Assembly (NCBI GenBank): GCA_023957275.1
Contig: JAMLHF010000020.1
Coordinates: 1 to 64,000, forward strand
Reading direction: 5' to 3'
DNA from: Lentimicrobium sp.
GTDB lineage: Bacteria; Bacteroidota; Bacteroidia; Bacteroidales; Lentimicrobiaceae
DNA length: 64,000 nucleotides
Shown: in pieces, positions 36,714 through 46,153 of the stretch
Numbering within the stretch: position 1 is the first letter of the stretch
How the letters are laid out: each line of letters starts with the position of its first letter
Position numbers and translations under genes: made by a program
The notes under the pieces: generated by a model
What the model saw: only the letters and a program-made list of their open reading frames with translations
Databases searched by the model: none
Told to the model about the DNA's origin: nothing

Positions 36714-37895
36714 ATGAAAATCAACGTATCATTAATGCTATTCGCTGTTTTAGTTCTCTTAATGTCAGCAAGTTGTAAAAAAGAGGATCCGGCAAGTGCT
36801 CCGGATGTTGCTACTGACTCGGCATCCATGGTTCAGCAATACTCGGCTGTCCTGTTTGGAGCGGTCATGGATGAGAATGGTTCAGCAGTAACAGCCAGAG
36901 GATTTTGCTACAGCGCTGACCCGGATCCTGATCTTGATGATGAGGTGGAATTGTCGGGTTTCGGGCCCGGAGCGTTCAGCAGTGAAATCACCGGCCTGCA
37001 GCCAGGCAATACATATTATTACCGGGCTTTTGCTACCAACGGTATAGGAACTTCATTCGGAGAAATCCTGAACCTGGCCACTGAGCAGATATCCGATCCG
37101 GGTCCCTCACTTGTTTTAAAGGGAGGTCAGGGATATGTTTCATCAGATGTAACGATTGCTCCCGGTGATGTAATCAGGATAGGCATAATCTGCCATGCCA
37201 GCCCGGTTACTTCGGCAAAACTTACCAGGTTTAAATTGAGTATAACAAACAACAATCTGACCACCGTTCCGGTGGACATAAATCCGGATTCCGGAACCTA
37301 TATCTGGGACCAAACGCTGACATTTACATCTGCCGGTAGTAATACGATTAAATTTGAAATTACCGATGTCAATGGTATGACCGGCTCTATAACCCTGGTA
37401 ATAATAGTGGAAGCGGAAACAGAAGTAGCAAGGTACAACAATATTGAGCTTGGCTCAACAAATGATCCTTACGGAAGTTTCTTTTCAACCTCCGAAGGTA
37501 TTGTTTATACTATTTCTCAAACATACGCCGCTCCGGCCAATCAGGCAAAAATCGATTTCCTCTTCTTCAAAGGAATTACCAATGCCAATACCATTGCTTC
37601 GCCGGATGATGCAGATGCCAACACTATTGTCGAACTTAAGCTAAGTCAATGGACACATAAGAATCAGACCCGCTTCAATCCTACCAACATCACGGCTGCC
37701 CAGTTTGATGCCATCGGCGACAATTACGAGTTCCCGGCCTTCAATATGGGGCAGCAGACCACAAAAATGAACAACCTGACTGAAGGTCAGGTATTACTTT
37801 TCAAAACCCACAATAATAAACTGGGGCTGGTTAAAGTGATCGATCTTTACAACCGTGGTGACCGCGCTAAGGTAAGTGTGATTGTTCAGAAATAA
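36714..37895 (+). CDS. Lipoprotein of unknown function, longer paralogue with fibronectin III-like insert
   Basis: This 393-residue lipoprotein has signal MKINVSLMLFAVLVLLMSAS and lipobox SASC near residue 21. Residues about 33-125 form an added Fn3-like domain (SMVQQYSAVLFGAVMDENGS, GLQPGNTYYYRAFATNGIGTS), absent from the first paralogue. Residues about 128-393 align with the mature part of the 35669 gene, keeping ANQAKIDFLFFKG, NKNQTRFNP-like and NNLTEGQVLLFKT. It is likely cell-surface or periplasmic, and its function is unknown. Confidence 0.8.
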   Translation: MKINVSLMLFAVLVLLMSASCKKEDPASAPDVATDSASMVQQYSAVLFGAVMDENGSAVTARGFCYSADPDPDLDDEVELSGFGPGAFSSEITGLQPGNTYYYRAFATNGIGTSFGEILNLATEQISDPGPSLVLKGGQGYVSSDVTIAPGDVIRIGIICHASPVTSAKLTRFKLSITNNNLTTVPVDINPDSGTYIWDQTLTFTSAGSNTIKFEITDVNGMTGSITLVIIVEAETEVARYNNIELGSTNDPYGSFFSTSEGIVYTISQTYAAPANQAKIDFLFFKGITNANTIASPDDADANTIVELKLSQWTHKNQTRFNPTNITAAQFDAIGDNYEFPAFNMGQQTTKMNNLTEGQVLLFKTHNNKLGLVKVIDLYNRGDRAKVSVIVQK

Positions 37896-37916
37896 GTACA
37901 CGGTATAATACTCTGA

Positions 37917-37946
37917 AAGGCTGTCTCACAAGGGCAGCCTTTTTTA
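37917..37946 (+). terminator. Intrinsic terminator of the second lipoprotein gene
   Basis: AAGGCTG (37917-37923) pairs with CAGCCTT (37935-37941), then a T run. The stem arms match the terminator at 36581. The stretch from 37947 to 38327 shows no further gene; CATTCCGAACGGAGTGAGG near 38144 looks like a dispersed-repeat fragment. Confidence 0.85.
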
Positions 37947-38327
37947 TTGCAAGGATTATTGCAGTTGTGTTTCTGCATGTTTTGAACCAGATTAGCCAAT
38001 TTCAAATGATAAAGGATCAGGTTTAATCTGTTCAATAACTATGCTGCTGAACAAGTGTTGAGCAGGGGTTGCCGGCGTCAGATCAATTTCTGATGTCGGG
38101 TGAGTTATTTGAAGATTCCTCCCCTGATATTTACATTATCAGCCATTCCGAACGGAGTGAGGAATCATTGGTAAGTATCTCTGACAAATCAACTTTTAAG
38201 CGGTTAATAGCGATAAACCGTCGTCCATACCTCCCGGGCTTTTTACTGATTAAACAGCGTTTAAAAGGCAAACTGCCTGAAAATGCTTATTTTTGCCGGT
38301 GTTTTATTGCTCCAGCCTGAGATCTGT

Positions 38328-39218
38328 ATGTCCGGACCCAAAATCAAGATCCTGTTCATTGTGAATCCTGTTTCGGGAGTGCACCACTCCCGCAAGGCGG
38401 TGCTGGCCGGACTGGCGGCCGACACCCTTGACCCGGAGCGCTTTGAGTGGGAGATCGTGTTCAGCGAATCGGCGGAGCATGTGAAAGCACTCAGCCGGGC
38501 AGCCGCGGAGGCTGGAACCAATATCATCGCGGCGGTAGGCGGCGACGGAACGGTAAACCAGGTGGTAAAAGGCATGCACGGAAGCAATTCGGTGCTGGCC
38601 CTGATCCCGGCCGGTTCCGGCAACGGACTGGCGCATCATCTCGGCATTCCGTCAGATATCGGCGAAAGCCTTGCCCTGATCAATAAGATGAACGTGAAGC
38701 CGGTCGATACGGTGAGCATCAACGACGATCTGTTTGTCTCCATTGCCGGGGTGGGCTTCGATGCCCTCGTGGCTAAAAAGTTCGCCCGGTCGGGCAGGCG
38801 CGGTTTTCTTTCCTATTTCAGGATCGTTACCAACGAGTACAATTACTACCGCCCACGGAAATACAAGCTGATGATTGACGGGCAACTTTACCGCCGTGAA
38901 GCCCTGTTTGTCAGTTTCGCCAACACCAATCAGTTCGGGTACAATACCATTATCTCGCCTTCGGCGCAGATTGACGACGGGCTGGTGGATGTATGCATTG
39001 TGAAAAAAGTCCCCCTGATCTATGCGCCGCATGTGGTGGGCCTTTTACTGACACGAAAGATTGATGCCTCGGATTATGTGGAGGTAATCAAAGCCCGTGA
39101 AGTCAGCCTGACACGTAAGAAGAACAAGGTGGTCAACCTTGACGGAGAACCGGTTAAGCTCGGTAAAGCGCTTCATGTCAGGGTGAACCCTTTATCCCTG
39201 TCAATGATAGTACCTTAA
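38328..39218 (+). CDS. Diacylglycerol kinase-family lipid kinase
   Basis: This is a 296-residue cytosolic lipid kinase of the YegS/BmrU/DAGK catalytic family. The N-terminus has FIVNPVSGVHHSRK, followed by the ATP-binding and catalytic VGGDGTVNQV and IPAGSGNGLAHHL. Such enzymes phosphorylate diacylglycerol or a related lipid. ATG 38328 (MSGPKIKIL) is preferred to the longer frame from 38283, whose extra 15 residues have no family character. It is followed by a SUI1-like gene after 11 bp. Confidence 0.9.
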   Translation: MSGPKIKILFIVNPVSGVHHSRKAVLAGLAADTLDPERFEWEIVFSESAEHVKALSRAAAEAGTNIIAAVGGDGTVNQVVKGMHGSNSVLALIPAGSGNGLAHHLGIPSDIGESLALINKMNVKPVDTVSINDDLFVSIAGVGFDALVAKKFARSGRRGFLSYFRIVTNEYNYYRPRKYKLMIDGQLYRREALFVSFANTNQFGYNTIISPSAQIDDGLVDVCIVKKVPLIYAPHVVGLLLTRKIDASDYVEVIKAREVSLTRKKNKVVNLDGEPVKLGKALHVRVNPLSLSMIVP

Positions 39219-39229
39219 AATACAACGAA

Positions 39230-39583
39230 ATGCCGGCTGAAAAATCAAAAAACAAGCGCCCGGAAGGGATTGTTTACTCTACCAACCCCGATTTCAAATA
39301 CGATTTCGGAACGGAGCAGGAACAGGAAACCCTGCCACCGGCGCAGCAGAACCTGCGTGTAATGCTCGACCGCAAACTGAAAGGCGGGAAGAAGGCCACC
39401 CTGATTACCGGTTTTACCGGCAGCGTGTCCGACCTGGCCTCACTGGCCAAACAGCTGAAAAACCTCTGTGCGGCCGGCGGGACTTCTGACAATGGCGAGA
39501 TCCTGGTGCAGGGCGATTTCAGGCAGAAAATCCTGGATTATCTGCTCAAAAAGGGCTACAAAGCCAAATTGGCAGGTGGTTGA
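39230..39583 (+). CDS. SUI1/eIF1-like translation factor
   Basis: This is a 117-residue protein of the SUI1 (YciH) family, homologous to eukaryotic eIF1. The C-terminal half shows GKKATLITGFTGS, LAKQLKNLCAAGGT and GEILVQGDFRQKI, the usual SUI1 core. The first 45 residues are charged and probably disordered. It is cytoplasmic. Bacterial versions are thought to influence start-codon choice, with limited evidence. It lies between the lipid kinase and a membrane glycosyltransferase. Confidence 0.9.
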   Translation: MPAEKSKNKRPEGIVYSTNPDFKYDFGTEQEQETLPPAQQNLRVMLDRKLKGGKKATLITGFTGSVSDLASLAKQLKNLCAAGGTSDNGEILVQGDFRQKILDYLLKKGYKAKLAGG

Positions 39584-39632
39584 ATGATTGAATATTGGTA
39601 TTAAATGATTGATTTTTAATCTCTTTATAGAT

Positions 39633-41270
39633 ATGGTCTCCGGATTCCTCAGTTTTTTCCGTCGAAATCCCTGGTTTTTTTACGCGTTTGCCGTGGTGAT
39701 GCTGATCCCGGCCCTGCTGTGGCACCTGGGATTTCTCGCCATCAATTTCCCCACGGATGAACCCACCCGGGCCATTGTCGCGCTCGAAATGATTGTCAGC
39801 GGTAACTACATCACACCCACCATCAACGGGGATTTCTATTACAATAAACCGCCGCTGTACAATTGGATCATCATCGCGTATTACAGGCTGGCCGGCAACT
39901 ATTCCGAGTTTACCCTCCGCCTGCCGGTGGTGGTGGGGCTGCTGCTTTTCGGACTTACCATCTTCTGGTTTGTGCGCCGCCACCTGGGCAATAAACTGGG
40001 ATTTATCGTGGCCATCCTTTTCATTACCTCCGGACGAATCCTTTTCTGGGATTCCTTCCTCGGTCTGATCGACATCACATTCTCCTGGCTGGTTTACCTC
40101 TCCTTTATGCTGATCTACCATTTCCGAGAGAAAAAGCAATACCTGGCGCTTTTCCTGGTCTCATACCTCCTGACGGGCATCACCTTCCTGATGAAAGGGC
40201 TGCCATCGCTGGTTTTCCAGGGCATTACGCTGCTAGCCGTCTTCAGCTATAACCGGGAATTCAAAAAGCTTTTTTCGTGGAGGCACTTTGCCGGGATCGG
40301 CTTGTTCCTGCTGATTATCGGTGCCTATTATTACGCATATTTTCAGGTGCATCCGTTTGATTTCAAGGTCTTCAAAACCCTGTTCAGTGAGTCGGAGAAG
40401 CGCACCATCATCAATTATGGCTGGTACCGTTTCACCACCCACCTCTTTACTTTCCCGCTCGAGATGTTTTACCATTTCTTTCCCTGGTCGGTGCTGTGGA
40501 TCTACTTTTTCAGGCGCGATTTCAGGTCGACCCTGCGCGAACATCCCTTTTTGCGGTTCAATTTCATTGTCTTTATCTTCAACATCATCATTTACTGGAC
40601 CTCTCCGGAGTCGTATCCCAGGTATATTTTTATGCTCTTCCCGCCGCTGTTTACCATTCTGGTCTTCCACTTTTTTCGTGATCTGGCCAAAAACGGCAAG
40701 TACAGCAGGGTAGTGGAGTATTTTCTGATGGGGGTGATGGTGCTGGGCATCATTGCCGCCATTCCCATGCCCTTGCTGGAGCAGACCAATTTTGTGGATC
40801 ATGCCTGGCTGAAAGCGGGGGTGATGTTCTTTACCATGCTGCTGCTTACCTGGTTATACTATAAACTGAAGGAGCAACGGATGATTATTTTTGCCGCCGC
40901 CATGCTGATGATCCGCATCGGCTTTGATTGGTTCATCATTCCGCCGCGCTACAACGATTTCCAGGTGCATAAGGAAGGCGCGTTGAAGGCCGCCGCAGTG
41001 ACCGGAGATGCAAAGCTTTCCATTTTTAAGGATTCTGAAACCGAGCATGCCACCTCGTTTTACATTACCCTGGGCAAAATGCAGCTGCTGAAGTTTCAGT
41101 ATGATGACTTCAATACCAGCGATTTTTATTATCTTGATCCGCGGCTGCTGCCGGAGGATGCTTACATAACCGTCCACGACTTTCAGTTGTACCGCCACGA
41201 TCAGCCGATCAGGATTGTGAAATTAAAGCAGGAAACCGTTGAGAAATTAAATGGAAAGGGTTCGTTATGA
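39633..41270 (+). CDS. ArnT/GT39-like membrane glycosyltransferase
   Basis: This is a 545-residue polytopic protein of the GT-C/PMT-like class, with about twelve hydrophobic segments (first at about 13-31). After the first membrane segment the loop contains the acidic motif FPTDEPTRAIV, typical of GT39/ArnT catalytic sites, and YYNKPPLYNW. Such enzymes use a lipid-linked sugar donor at the outer face of the inner membrane to modify lipid A, proteins or glycans; the acceptor is unknown. I chose ATG 39633 over the TTG at 39609. Its stop overlaps the start of the next gene by 4 bp. Confidence 0.88.
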   Translation: MVSGFLSFFRRNPWFFYAFAVVMLIPALLWHLGFLAINFPTDEPTRAIVALEMIVSGNYITPTINGDFYYNKPPLYNWIIIAYYRLAGNYSEFTLRLPVVVGLLLFGLTIFWFVRRHLGNKLGFIVAILFITSGRILFWDSFLGLIDITFSWLVYLSFMLIYHFREKKQYLALFLVSYLLTGITFLMKGLPSLVFQGITLLAVFSYNREFKKLFSWRHFAGIGLFLLIIGAYYYAYFQVHPFDFKVFKTLFSESEKRTIINYGWYRFTTHLFTFPLEMFYHFFPWSVLWIYFFRRDFRSTLREHPFLRFNFIVFIFNIIIYWTSPESYPRYIFMLFPPLFTILVFHFFRDLAKNGKYSRVVEYFLMGVMVLGIIAAIPMPLLEQTNFVDHAWLKAGVMFFTMLLLTWLYYKLKEQRMIIFAAAMLMIRIGFDWFIIPPRYNDFQVHKEGALKAAAVTGDAKLSIFKDSETEHATSFYITLGKMQLLKFQYDDFNTSDFYYLDPRLLPEDAYITVHDFQLYRHDQPIRIVKLKQETVEKLNGKGSL

Positions 41271-42538
41271 AGTTGTTACAAATTGGTGTTTATTTAAAAG
41301 ATTGGCTTACCGGGCAGGGGATTTCCGAGAACCTGGCGGCCGGGATCAGGGATGTTACGGATTTTGCAATTTCCTTTTTACTGATCATTGTTCTTTATTA
41401 TGTATTGAAATATGTGCTGATCGGTATTATCCGCCGCATTATCCGGCGTTCCGATAATACCTGGGATGATGCGCTCTATCATAACCGCTTTTTTAATAAG
41501 GCTTTGTTGTTCGTTCCCGGTGTGCTGCTCGGGTTTGTTGCCCCTTATACACTCACCGAATTTCCCGATTTGCTGGCTAATATTCTGAAACTGACCCAGA
41601 TTTACCTGGTTTTCATTTCTATTATAACAGCCAATGCATTTCTGAATGCCGTTTACGAAATCTATCAGGGTTTCGAGATTTCCAAAGCCAAGCCCATCAA
41701 GGGTTACCTGCAGGTTTTCAAGATCATTCTGTTTGTGATCGCGATCATAATTGTGATTTCGATGCTGCTGAACAAGTCGCCGGTTTATCTGCTCGGAGGG
41801 TTGGGCGCTTTTTCGGCTGTGCTGCTGCTGATCTTCAGGGATCCCATCCTGGGGTTGGTCGCCGGTATTCAGATCTCCGCCAATGATATGGTAAGGCCCG
41901 GCGACTGGATTGTGATGAACAAATCCGGCGCCGACGGGGTGGTCACCGATATTTCACTGACAACTGTGAAGGTACAGAACTGGGACCGGACCATCACCAC
42001 CATTCCGACCTATTCGCTGGTGTCGGAAAGCTTTGTCAACTGGCGGGGTATGGAGGAGTCGGGCGGCCGGCGCATCAAGCGCTCCATCAACATCGACATG
42101 AACAGTGTGAAGTTCTGCTCCCAGGAGATGATCGACCGTTTTATGCACATTCAGCTGGTAAAGCCTTATGTTGAAGGCAAGGAAAAGGAGCTGGCTGAAT
42201 ACAATGCCGCCAGTAACATCGACAACTCGGTGCTGGTGAATGGCCGCAGGCAGACCAACCTGGGAATTTTCAGGGCTTATCTTGCCTCATACCTTAAGAA
42301 TAATCCCGATATCAGGCAGGACATGACTTTTCTGGTCAGGCAACTGCAACCCGGCGAAAGCGGCATTCCCATGGAGATTTATGTCTTCAGCAAAGTGCAG
42401 GAATGGGCGAAATATGAAGATATTCAGTCGGATATTTTCGACCATGTACTGGCCGCCATTCCCGAATTTGATCTTCAGGTGTTCCAGAATCCTTCAGGCG
42501 CGGATCTTAGGAAACTGGGGATGCCGGAGAGGCATTGA
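41267..42538 (+). CDS. MscS-family mechanosensitive channel protein
   Basis: This is a 423-residue channel of the MscS type. Several membrane helices lie in the first 200 residues. The third, pore-lining helix region is glycine/alanine rich (LGGLGAFSAVLLLIFRDPIL), followed by the MscS beta domain (RPGDWIVMN, DGVVTDISLTTVKVQNWD, TTIPTYSLVSESFVNW) and a C-terminal domain. It protects against osmotic shock by opening under membrane tension. The ATG overlaps the previous stop (ATGA). Confidence 0.9.
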   Translation: MKLLQIGVYLKDWLTGQGISENLAAGIRDVTDFAISFLLIIVLYYVLKYVLIGIIRRIIRRSDNTWDDALYHNRFFNKALLFVPGVLLGFVAPYTLTEFPDLLANILKLTQIYLVFISIITANAFLNAVYEIYQGFEISKAKPIKGYLQVFKIILFVIAIIIVISMLLNKSPVYLLGGLGAFSAVLLLIFRDPILGLVAGIQISANDMVRPGDWIVMNKSGADGVVTDISLTTVKVQNWDRTITTIPTYSLVSESFVNWRGMEESGGRRIKRSINIDMNSVKFCSQEMIDRFMHIQLVKPYVEGKEKELAEYNAASNIDNSVLVNGRRQTNLGIFRAYLASYLKNNPDIRQDMTFLVRQLQPGESGIPMEIYVFSKVQEWAKYEDIQSDIFDHVLAAIPEFDLQVFQNPSGADLRKLGMPERH

Positions 42539-42676
42539 TTCCCTGGTCTTGTGCCAGCGCCTGATTCAGGATATCCGGGCAGATTATTATAATTCAGAAC
42601 TATCTTTCAGGGCATTCTGAATGCCGTGTGTGGTTGTTCCGGCATCAAACTATCAGATGAAGACCGGATGATTAAA

Positions 42677-42877
42677 CTATTCCTGCTGTTTTTCAGGCTT
42701 GTCAAAAAAATAGCTGAATAATCCGAACAAAACGCCTCCACCCAGCGCCTGAAAGAGGATGGTTCTGATACTGGCATGAAAGTCATCGTAATTATTTGAC
42801 ATCCAATAATTCCAGAGGCCCATGAGTAATGTAAAAGCCAGGGCTTTCAGGATAACGGTTTTCAGATGCCTGTTCAT
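42677..42877 (-). CDS. Small two-helix membrane protein
   Basis: This is a 66-residue protein with two hydrophobic segments (about 10-25 and 41-58) separated by a polar loop (SNNYDDFHAS) and a charged, basic N-terminus. No family is recognised. The frame is real-looking in composition but short. It lies downstream of the carotenoid operon on the same strand, 61 bp after the lycopene cyclase, and could be a last member. Confidence 0.55.
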   Translation of the reverse strand: MNRHLKTVILKALAFTLLMGLWNYWMSNNYDDFHASIRTILFQALGGGVLFGLFSYFFDKPEKQQE

Positions 42878-42938
42878 TGAGCGGAGCTTTTTATTGCTCA
42901 GCCAAAATTACGTCTTTAAGGCAGAAAAGAACGCTTTT

Positions 42939-43655
42939 TTACTGCCCTGCAATGTCAGATGCCTGATTTTTTCTCCGGTCCCTTCCCCTCAGCCACTCAT
43001 AAATGGTGGTGTTCATCAGCAGCATAAAGAGTCCGTATACGGCATCTTCCACGGGGATGGTTCCCATACGGATACCCAGGTTGCGGGTGTCGTCGTACCA
43101 TACGACCGGTTCGGTGGTAAACAGGCCGGTAAGTGCGCCGTTAACGATAAAAAACGGGATTAGGGTAGCAAAATACATTACATAGAACCGGCCCAGGTAG
43201 CGCGATTTGAAAACCAGGAGGTGCAGGGTAAGGAATATAGAGGTGAGTACAAATGTGATAAATGTGTACCATCGATCGGGGTTGATCGCGGCAATTATCA
43301 GCAGGACTATGGCGATCGCCCCGGTAAGCCGGTTGGCGTAAGGACCCAGGTAGTCTTTGGGGATCAGGTATTCAAACGCGTGATAGGTAAACAGACAGGC
43401 ATAGGGGATGGCAATGAAAAACAACCATTCCTCCACCGGCAGGTTGACCAGGTAAATGCCCTGAAGGTGAACGGGATTAAATCCCCAAACTTCCAGGGAG
43501 GTTTTAAGCATGTCCCAGGGGATAAATACCAGCATGGTCCCCAGCATTGCCGGGAATAGATACTTCCAGTTACGGTAAAATTTCAACCGCTTATCGAAAC
43601 CGGCAATGAAGGGAATCGAGATAGCCAGCAGGTTGATCCAGAAATAGTATGACAC
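42939..43655 (-). CDS. crtY: Lycopene beta-cyclase (heterodimeric-type, fused)
   Basis: This is a 238-residue integral membrane cyclase of the CrtYcd class, converting lycopene to beta-carotene. The family features are visible: an N-terminal WINLLA helix, FIPWDMLKT, and the catalytic LPVEEWLFF with the acidic pair, set among about seven membrane helices. It is downstream of crtZ by 12 bp in the carotenoid operon. Fused cyclases of this size are normal in Bacteroidota. Confidence 0.9.
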   Translation of the reverse strand: MSYYFWINLLAISIPFIAGFDKRLKFYRNWKYLFPAMLGTMLVFIPWDMLKTSLEVWGFNPVHLQGIYLVNLPVEEWLFFIAIPYACLFTYHAFEYLIPKDYLGPYANRLTGAIAIVLLIIAAINPDRWYTFITFVLTSIFLTLHLLVFKSRYLGRFYVMYFATLIPFFIVNGALTGLFTTEPVVWYDDTRNLGIRMGTIPVEDAVYGLFMLLMNTTIYEWLRGRDRRKNQASDIAGQ

Positions 43656-43667
43656 GATAGGGATGTT

Positions 43668-44135
43668 TTATTTCTGAGCGGCTTTTTTCCTGGCAAATTC
43701 TTCTATGTAATACTTCATCGGAGCGATGAGGAAGCCATAGTTATAGTGGGCATGCGGATTGTGGTGCTCCAGATGCGCCTTCACGGTTGCCCGCAGGTAG
43801 CGGTTCGAGAAATTGCGGAGGATGGGAACACGCTGGTGCACATATACGTCATGGAACATAAAATAGGCCAGACCGTAAAGCAGGATGCCTATGCCTGCAC
43901 TCAGCAGGTAATAGTTCGGATTCACCACCCCGAAGTAAATCAGCAGGATGCTCGGAACGGCAAAGATTACTGCGAAAACATCGTTCCATTCTACTTTGCG
44001 CCCGTCGCGGATATGATGATCCTTGTGAAGTACCCAGAGGAAGCCGTGCATCACATATTTATGGGTAAACCAGGCCATAAATTCCATAAAAAAGAACAAG
44101 GCCAGCACAATCAGTATATAAATCAGGAAGTTCAT
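43668..44135 (-). CDS. crtZ: Beta-carotene hydroxylase
   Basis: This is a 155-residue, four-helix, non-heme diiron enzyme that hydroxylates beta-carotene to zeaxanthin using O2. Histidine motifs HKYVMH, HKDHH, HDVYVHQR and HLEHHNPH are all present. The O2 requirement is notable beside the anaerobic-style citrate and selenium genes. It is co-oriented with idi (83 bp away) and crtY. Confidence 0.92.
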   Translation of the reverse strand: MNFLIYILIVLALFFFMEFMAWFTHKYVMHGFLWVLHKDHHIRDGRKVEWNDVFAVIFAVPSILLIYFGVVNPNYYLLSAGIGILLYGLAYFMFHDVYVHQRVPILRNFSNRYLRATVKAHLEHHNPHAHYNYGFLIAPMKYYIEEFARKKAAQK

Positions 44136-44218
44136 GTTAATTTGTTGTTTAAAGGTTTGTTAATCTGATGGTTAATTTTTTTTTGCGATAAACAAATGAA
44201 GAATTCTTTTTGTTGTTT

Positions 44219-44776
44219 TTACAGTACATTTCCCTGGCTCCAGGCCGATGGTTTTTGCCTGTAAAATTCTTCCACCCTGTCGAAGGCAATCCGGAACCAG
44301 ACGGTGAATAATTCCGGATTGAGGTCCATCTCCTTCCGGATATCACCGGGGGAAGCATAGCGATATGATTCAACCTCTTCCGGGTTGATTTCGGGAAGCT
44401 GGTCAGCGGTGCCGATAAAGACGTGGTCTACTTCGTGTTCGGTAAGGTTATTATCGAAGGCTGCCTTATAGGTGAAGTGGAATGCTTCCTCCATTTCGCA
44501 GTCGAAGCCCATTTCTTCGCGCATGCGCCGGTGTGCCGCATCGGCAGTTGTTTCGCCGGGCCGTGGGTGACTGCAGCATGTGTTGGTCCATAAGCCCGGA
44601 GAGTGGTATTTCGAAAATGCACGCTGCTGAAGAAGAAGCTGTCCTTCCCGATTGAAGATAAATACAGAGAAAGCCCGGTGGAGCCGCGCCTCCCTGTGGG
44701 CCTGCATTTTCTCCATAATCCCGGTTTCCCTGTCGTTCGCATCTACAAGTATTACATATTCTTCCATGTCAGGCAT
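44219..44776 (-). CDS. idi: Isopentenyl-diphosphate isomerase, type I
   Basis: This is a 185-residue Nudix-fold isomerase that interconverts IPP and DMAPP, feeding carotenoid synthesis. The Nudix-like region (about 50-90) includes TNTCCSHPRPGET, with the catalytic cysteine, and RRMREEMGF. The second catalytic glutamate lies in LTEHEVDHVF. The start may also be ATG 44767 (MEEYV). It follows the hypothetical gene by 6 bp. Confidence 0.92.
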   Translation of the reverse strand: MPDMEEYVILVDANDRETGIMEKMQAHREARLHRAFSVFIFNREGQLLLQQRAFSKYHSPGLWTNTCCSHPRPGETTADAAHRRMREEMGFDCEMEEAFHFTYKAAFDNNLTEHEVDHVFIGTADQLPEINPEEVESYRYASPGDIRKEMDLNPELFTVWFRIAFDRVEEFYRQKPSAWSQGNVL

Positions 44777-44782
44777 ATTGTT

Positions 44783-45307
44783 TTAGTTGGCTACTGTCTT
44801 AATCCGTAACGCTTCATCTTTTGTGAGTTGTCCGGAGTCAACCATAAACCCCGCGATTTTTGCTGCAGTTTCACGGTTGGACGGCTGGCTGCCGAACCGG
44901 TTGATATTTTCCAGAATAAACTTTTTATCTTCCTGAATGTTCGCGTTGTAACCCAGAAAAGAGGGGGCCTTGGTTTGTGTGGCGAACCGAAGGAATCTGA
45001 TCTCCAGCTGGCCGGGCTTTTTTGTTACGGCCTCTTCGAGCATTTGCTTTCCCTTCCGGAAGTATGATATTTTCTTTGCCGGGTTGCCGATGCAGTTGGG
45101 AGCGGCTGCTGTGGAAGCGCCATAGTAGGCCAGAAGCACCGGGTCAGCGGGTGGTGTATTCCCGAATTTTTCACTGAGTTTCAGTGCCCCGCATTCATCC
45201 TTGTCCATGCCGAAATACATTTTGCGCGCCATGTCGAGGCTTACCTGAGCCAGGGTGGTTTGTCCGGAAAAGATCAGCAAGAGCAGGAAAAAACCCTTAA
45301 TTTTCAT
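44783..45307 (-). CDS. Unknown secreted protein in the carotenoid operon
   Basis: This is a 174-residue protein with signal peptide MKIKGFFLLLLIFSGQTTLA. The mature part is mostly helical with TPR-like character (LEEAVTKKPGQLEIRFLRFA) and cysteines at about 39 and 72. It has no catalytic motif. It sits between crtB and idi with spacings of 1 and 6 bp, so it is a true operon member. Its function is unknown; I know similarly placed small proteins in other Bacteroidota pigment operons only by general memory. Confidence 0.75.
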   Translation of the reverse strand: MKIKGFFLLLLIFSGQTTLAQVSLDMARKMYFGMDKDECGALKLSEKFGNTPPADPVLLAYYGASTAAAPNCIGNPAKKISYFRKGKQMLEEAVTKKPGQLEIRFLRFATQTKAPSFLGYNANIQEDKKFILENINRFGSQPSNRETAAKIAGFMVDSGQLTKDEALRIKTVAN

Positions 45308-45308
45308 A

Positions 45309-46143
45309 TTACAGCAGATTAAACTGGTGCTTCAGATACGATGTAAACAGCAACTTGTATTTCGTCCGGTTGGGAATTCTGATGCGCTCTTTCATGATGC
45401 GTGACGAACGTGTACGTTTGATTTTCAGAAAGAGTTTGTGGAAATAGACATAGGCCATGTAAACGCCAAACCTGGCGCCACGGGGCAGCATTTTAATGCC
45501 TTCCAGTCCATCGGCAAAATCAAGGGCAATGTCATCTTCAATCTTCTGCTTGGTTTCATCGTCAAACTTCGACAGGTCAATTCCGGGAAAATAGGAACGG
45601 CCAAGGCCTTCGAAATCAGCATGAAGATCGCGCAGAAAATTGATTTTCTGGAAAGCGGAACCCAGCCGCATGGCCGGTGGTTTTAACTTTTTGTATTTTT
45701 CGTCATCGCCTTCGCAGAAAACGCGCACACATCAGGCCAACCACTTCGGCCGATCCCAGAATATATTTTTCGAATTTTTCCTGATCATACGAGATGTCTT
45801 TCAGATCCATTTCCATGCTGTCGAGAAACAGATCGATAAGTTCTTTTTCTATCCCGTATTTATTGACAACCCATTGGAGTTATTCAGGATAGGGTTGAGG
45901 CTGATTTTTTCTTCTATGGCAAGATAGGTGTCCGTTCTGAACCTTTCAAGCAGCCTGGCTTTGTCGTAGCCGTGGAATGAATCCACAATCTCATCGGCAA
46001 AACGGACAAATCCGTAAATGGCATAAATCGGATCGTGGTAACGCCGGCTGAAGAATCCTGATCCCCAGCGAAAATGAAGTCGAATAAGTTACCGTGGTAA
46101 GCTTGCTCGATTTTTTTGAGATCATATCAAATAGCTCTTTCAT
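45309..46143 (-). pseudogene. crtB: Phytoene synthase broken by three frame shifts
   Basis: CrtB condenses two GGPP molecules to phytoene. The complete protein sequence is present in pieces on one strand. It starts MKELFDMISKKSSKLTTVTY (ATG 46143) and leaves frame at 46056 (one extra base). It continues DPIYAIYGFVRFADEIVDSF, which holds the first aspartate motif, and shifts again near 45880 (one base missing). It then runs through KDISYDQEKFEKYILGSAE and shifts at 45726-45731 (two bases missing in a TG run). The last piece has the second aspartate-rich motif (DLHADFEGLGRSYFPG). As printed, no full CrtB is made. The conserved codon style on both sides of each break points to read errors or very recent loss. 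Confidence 0.85.
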
Positions 46144-46153
46144 CGTAAATGGT

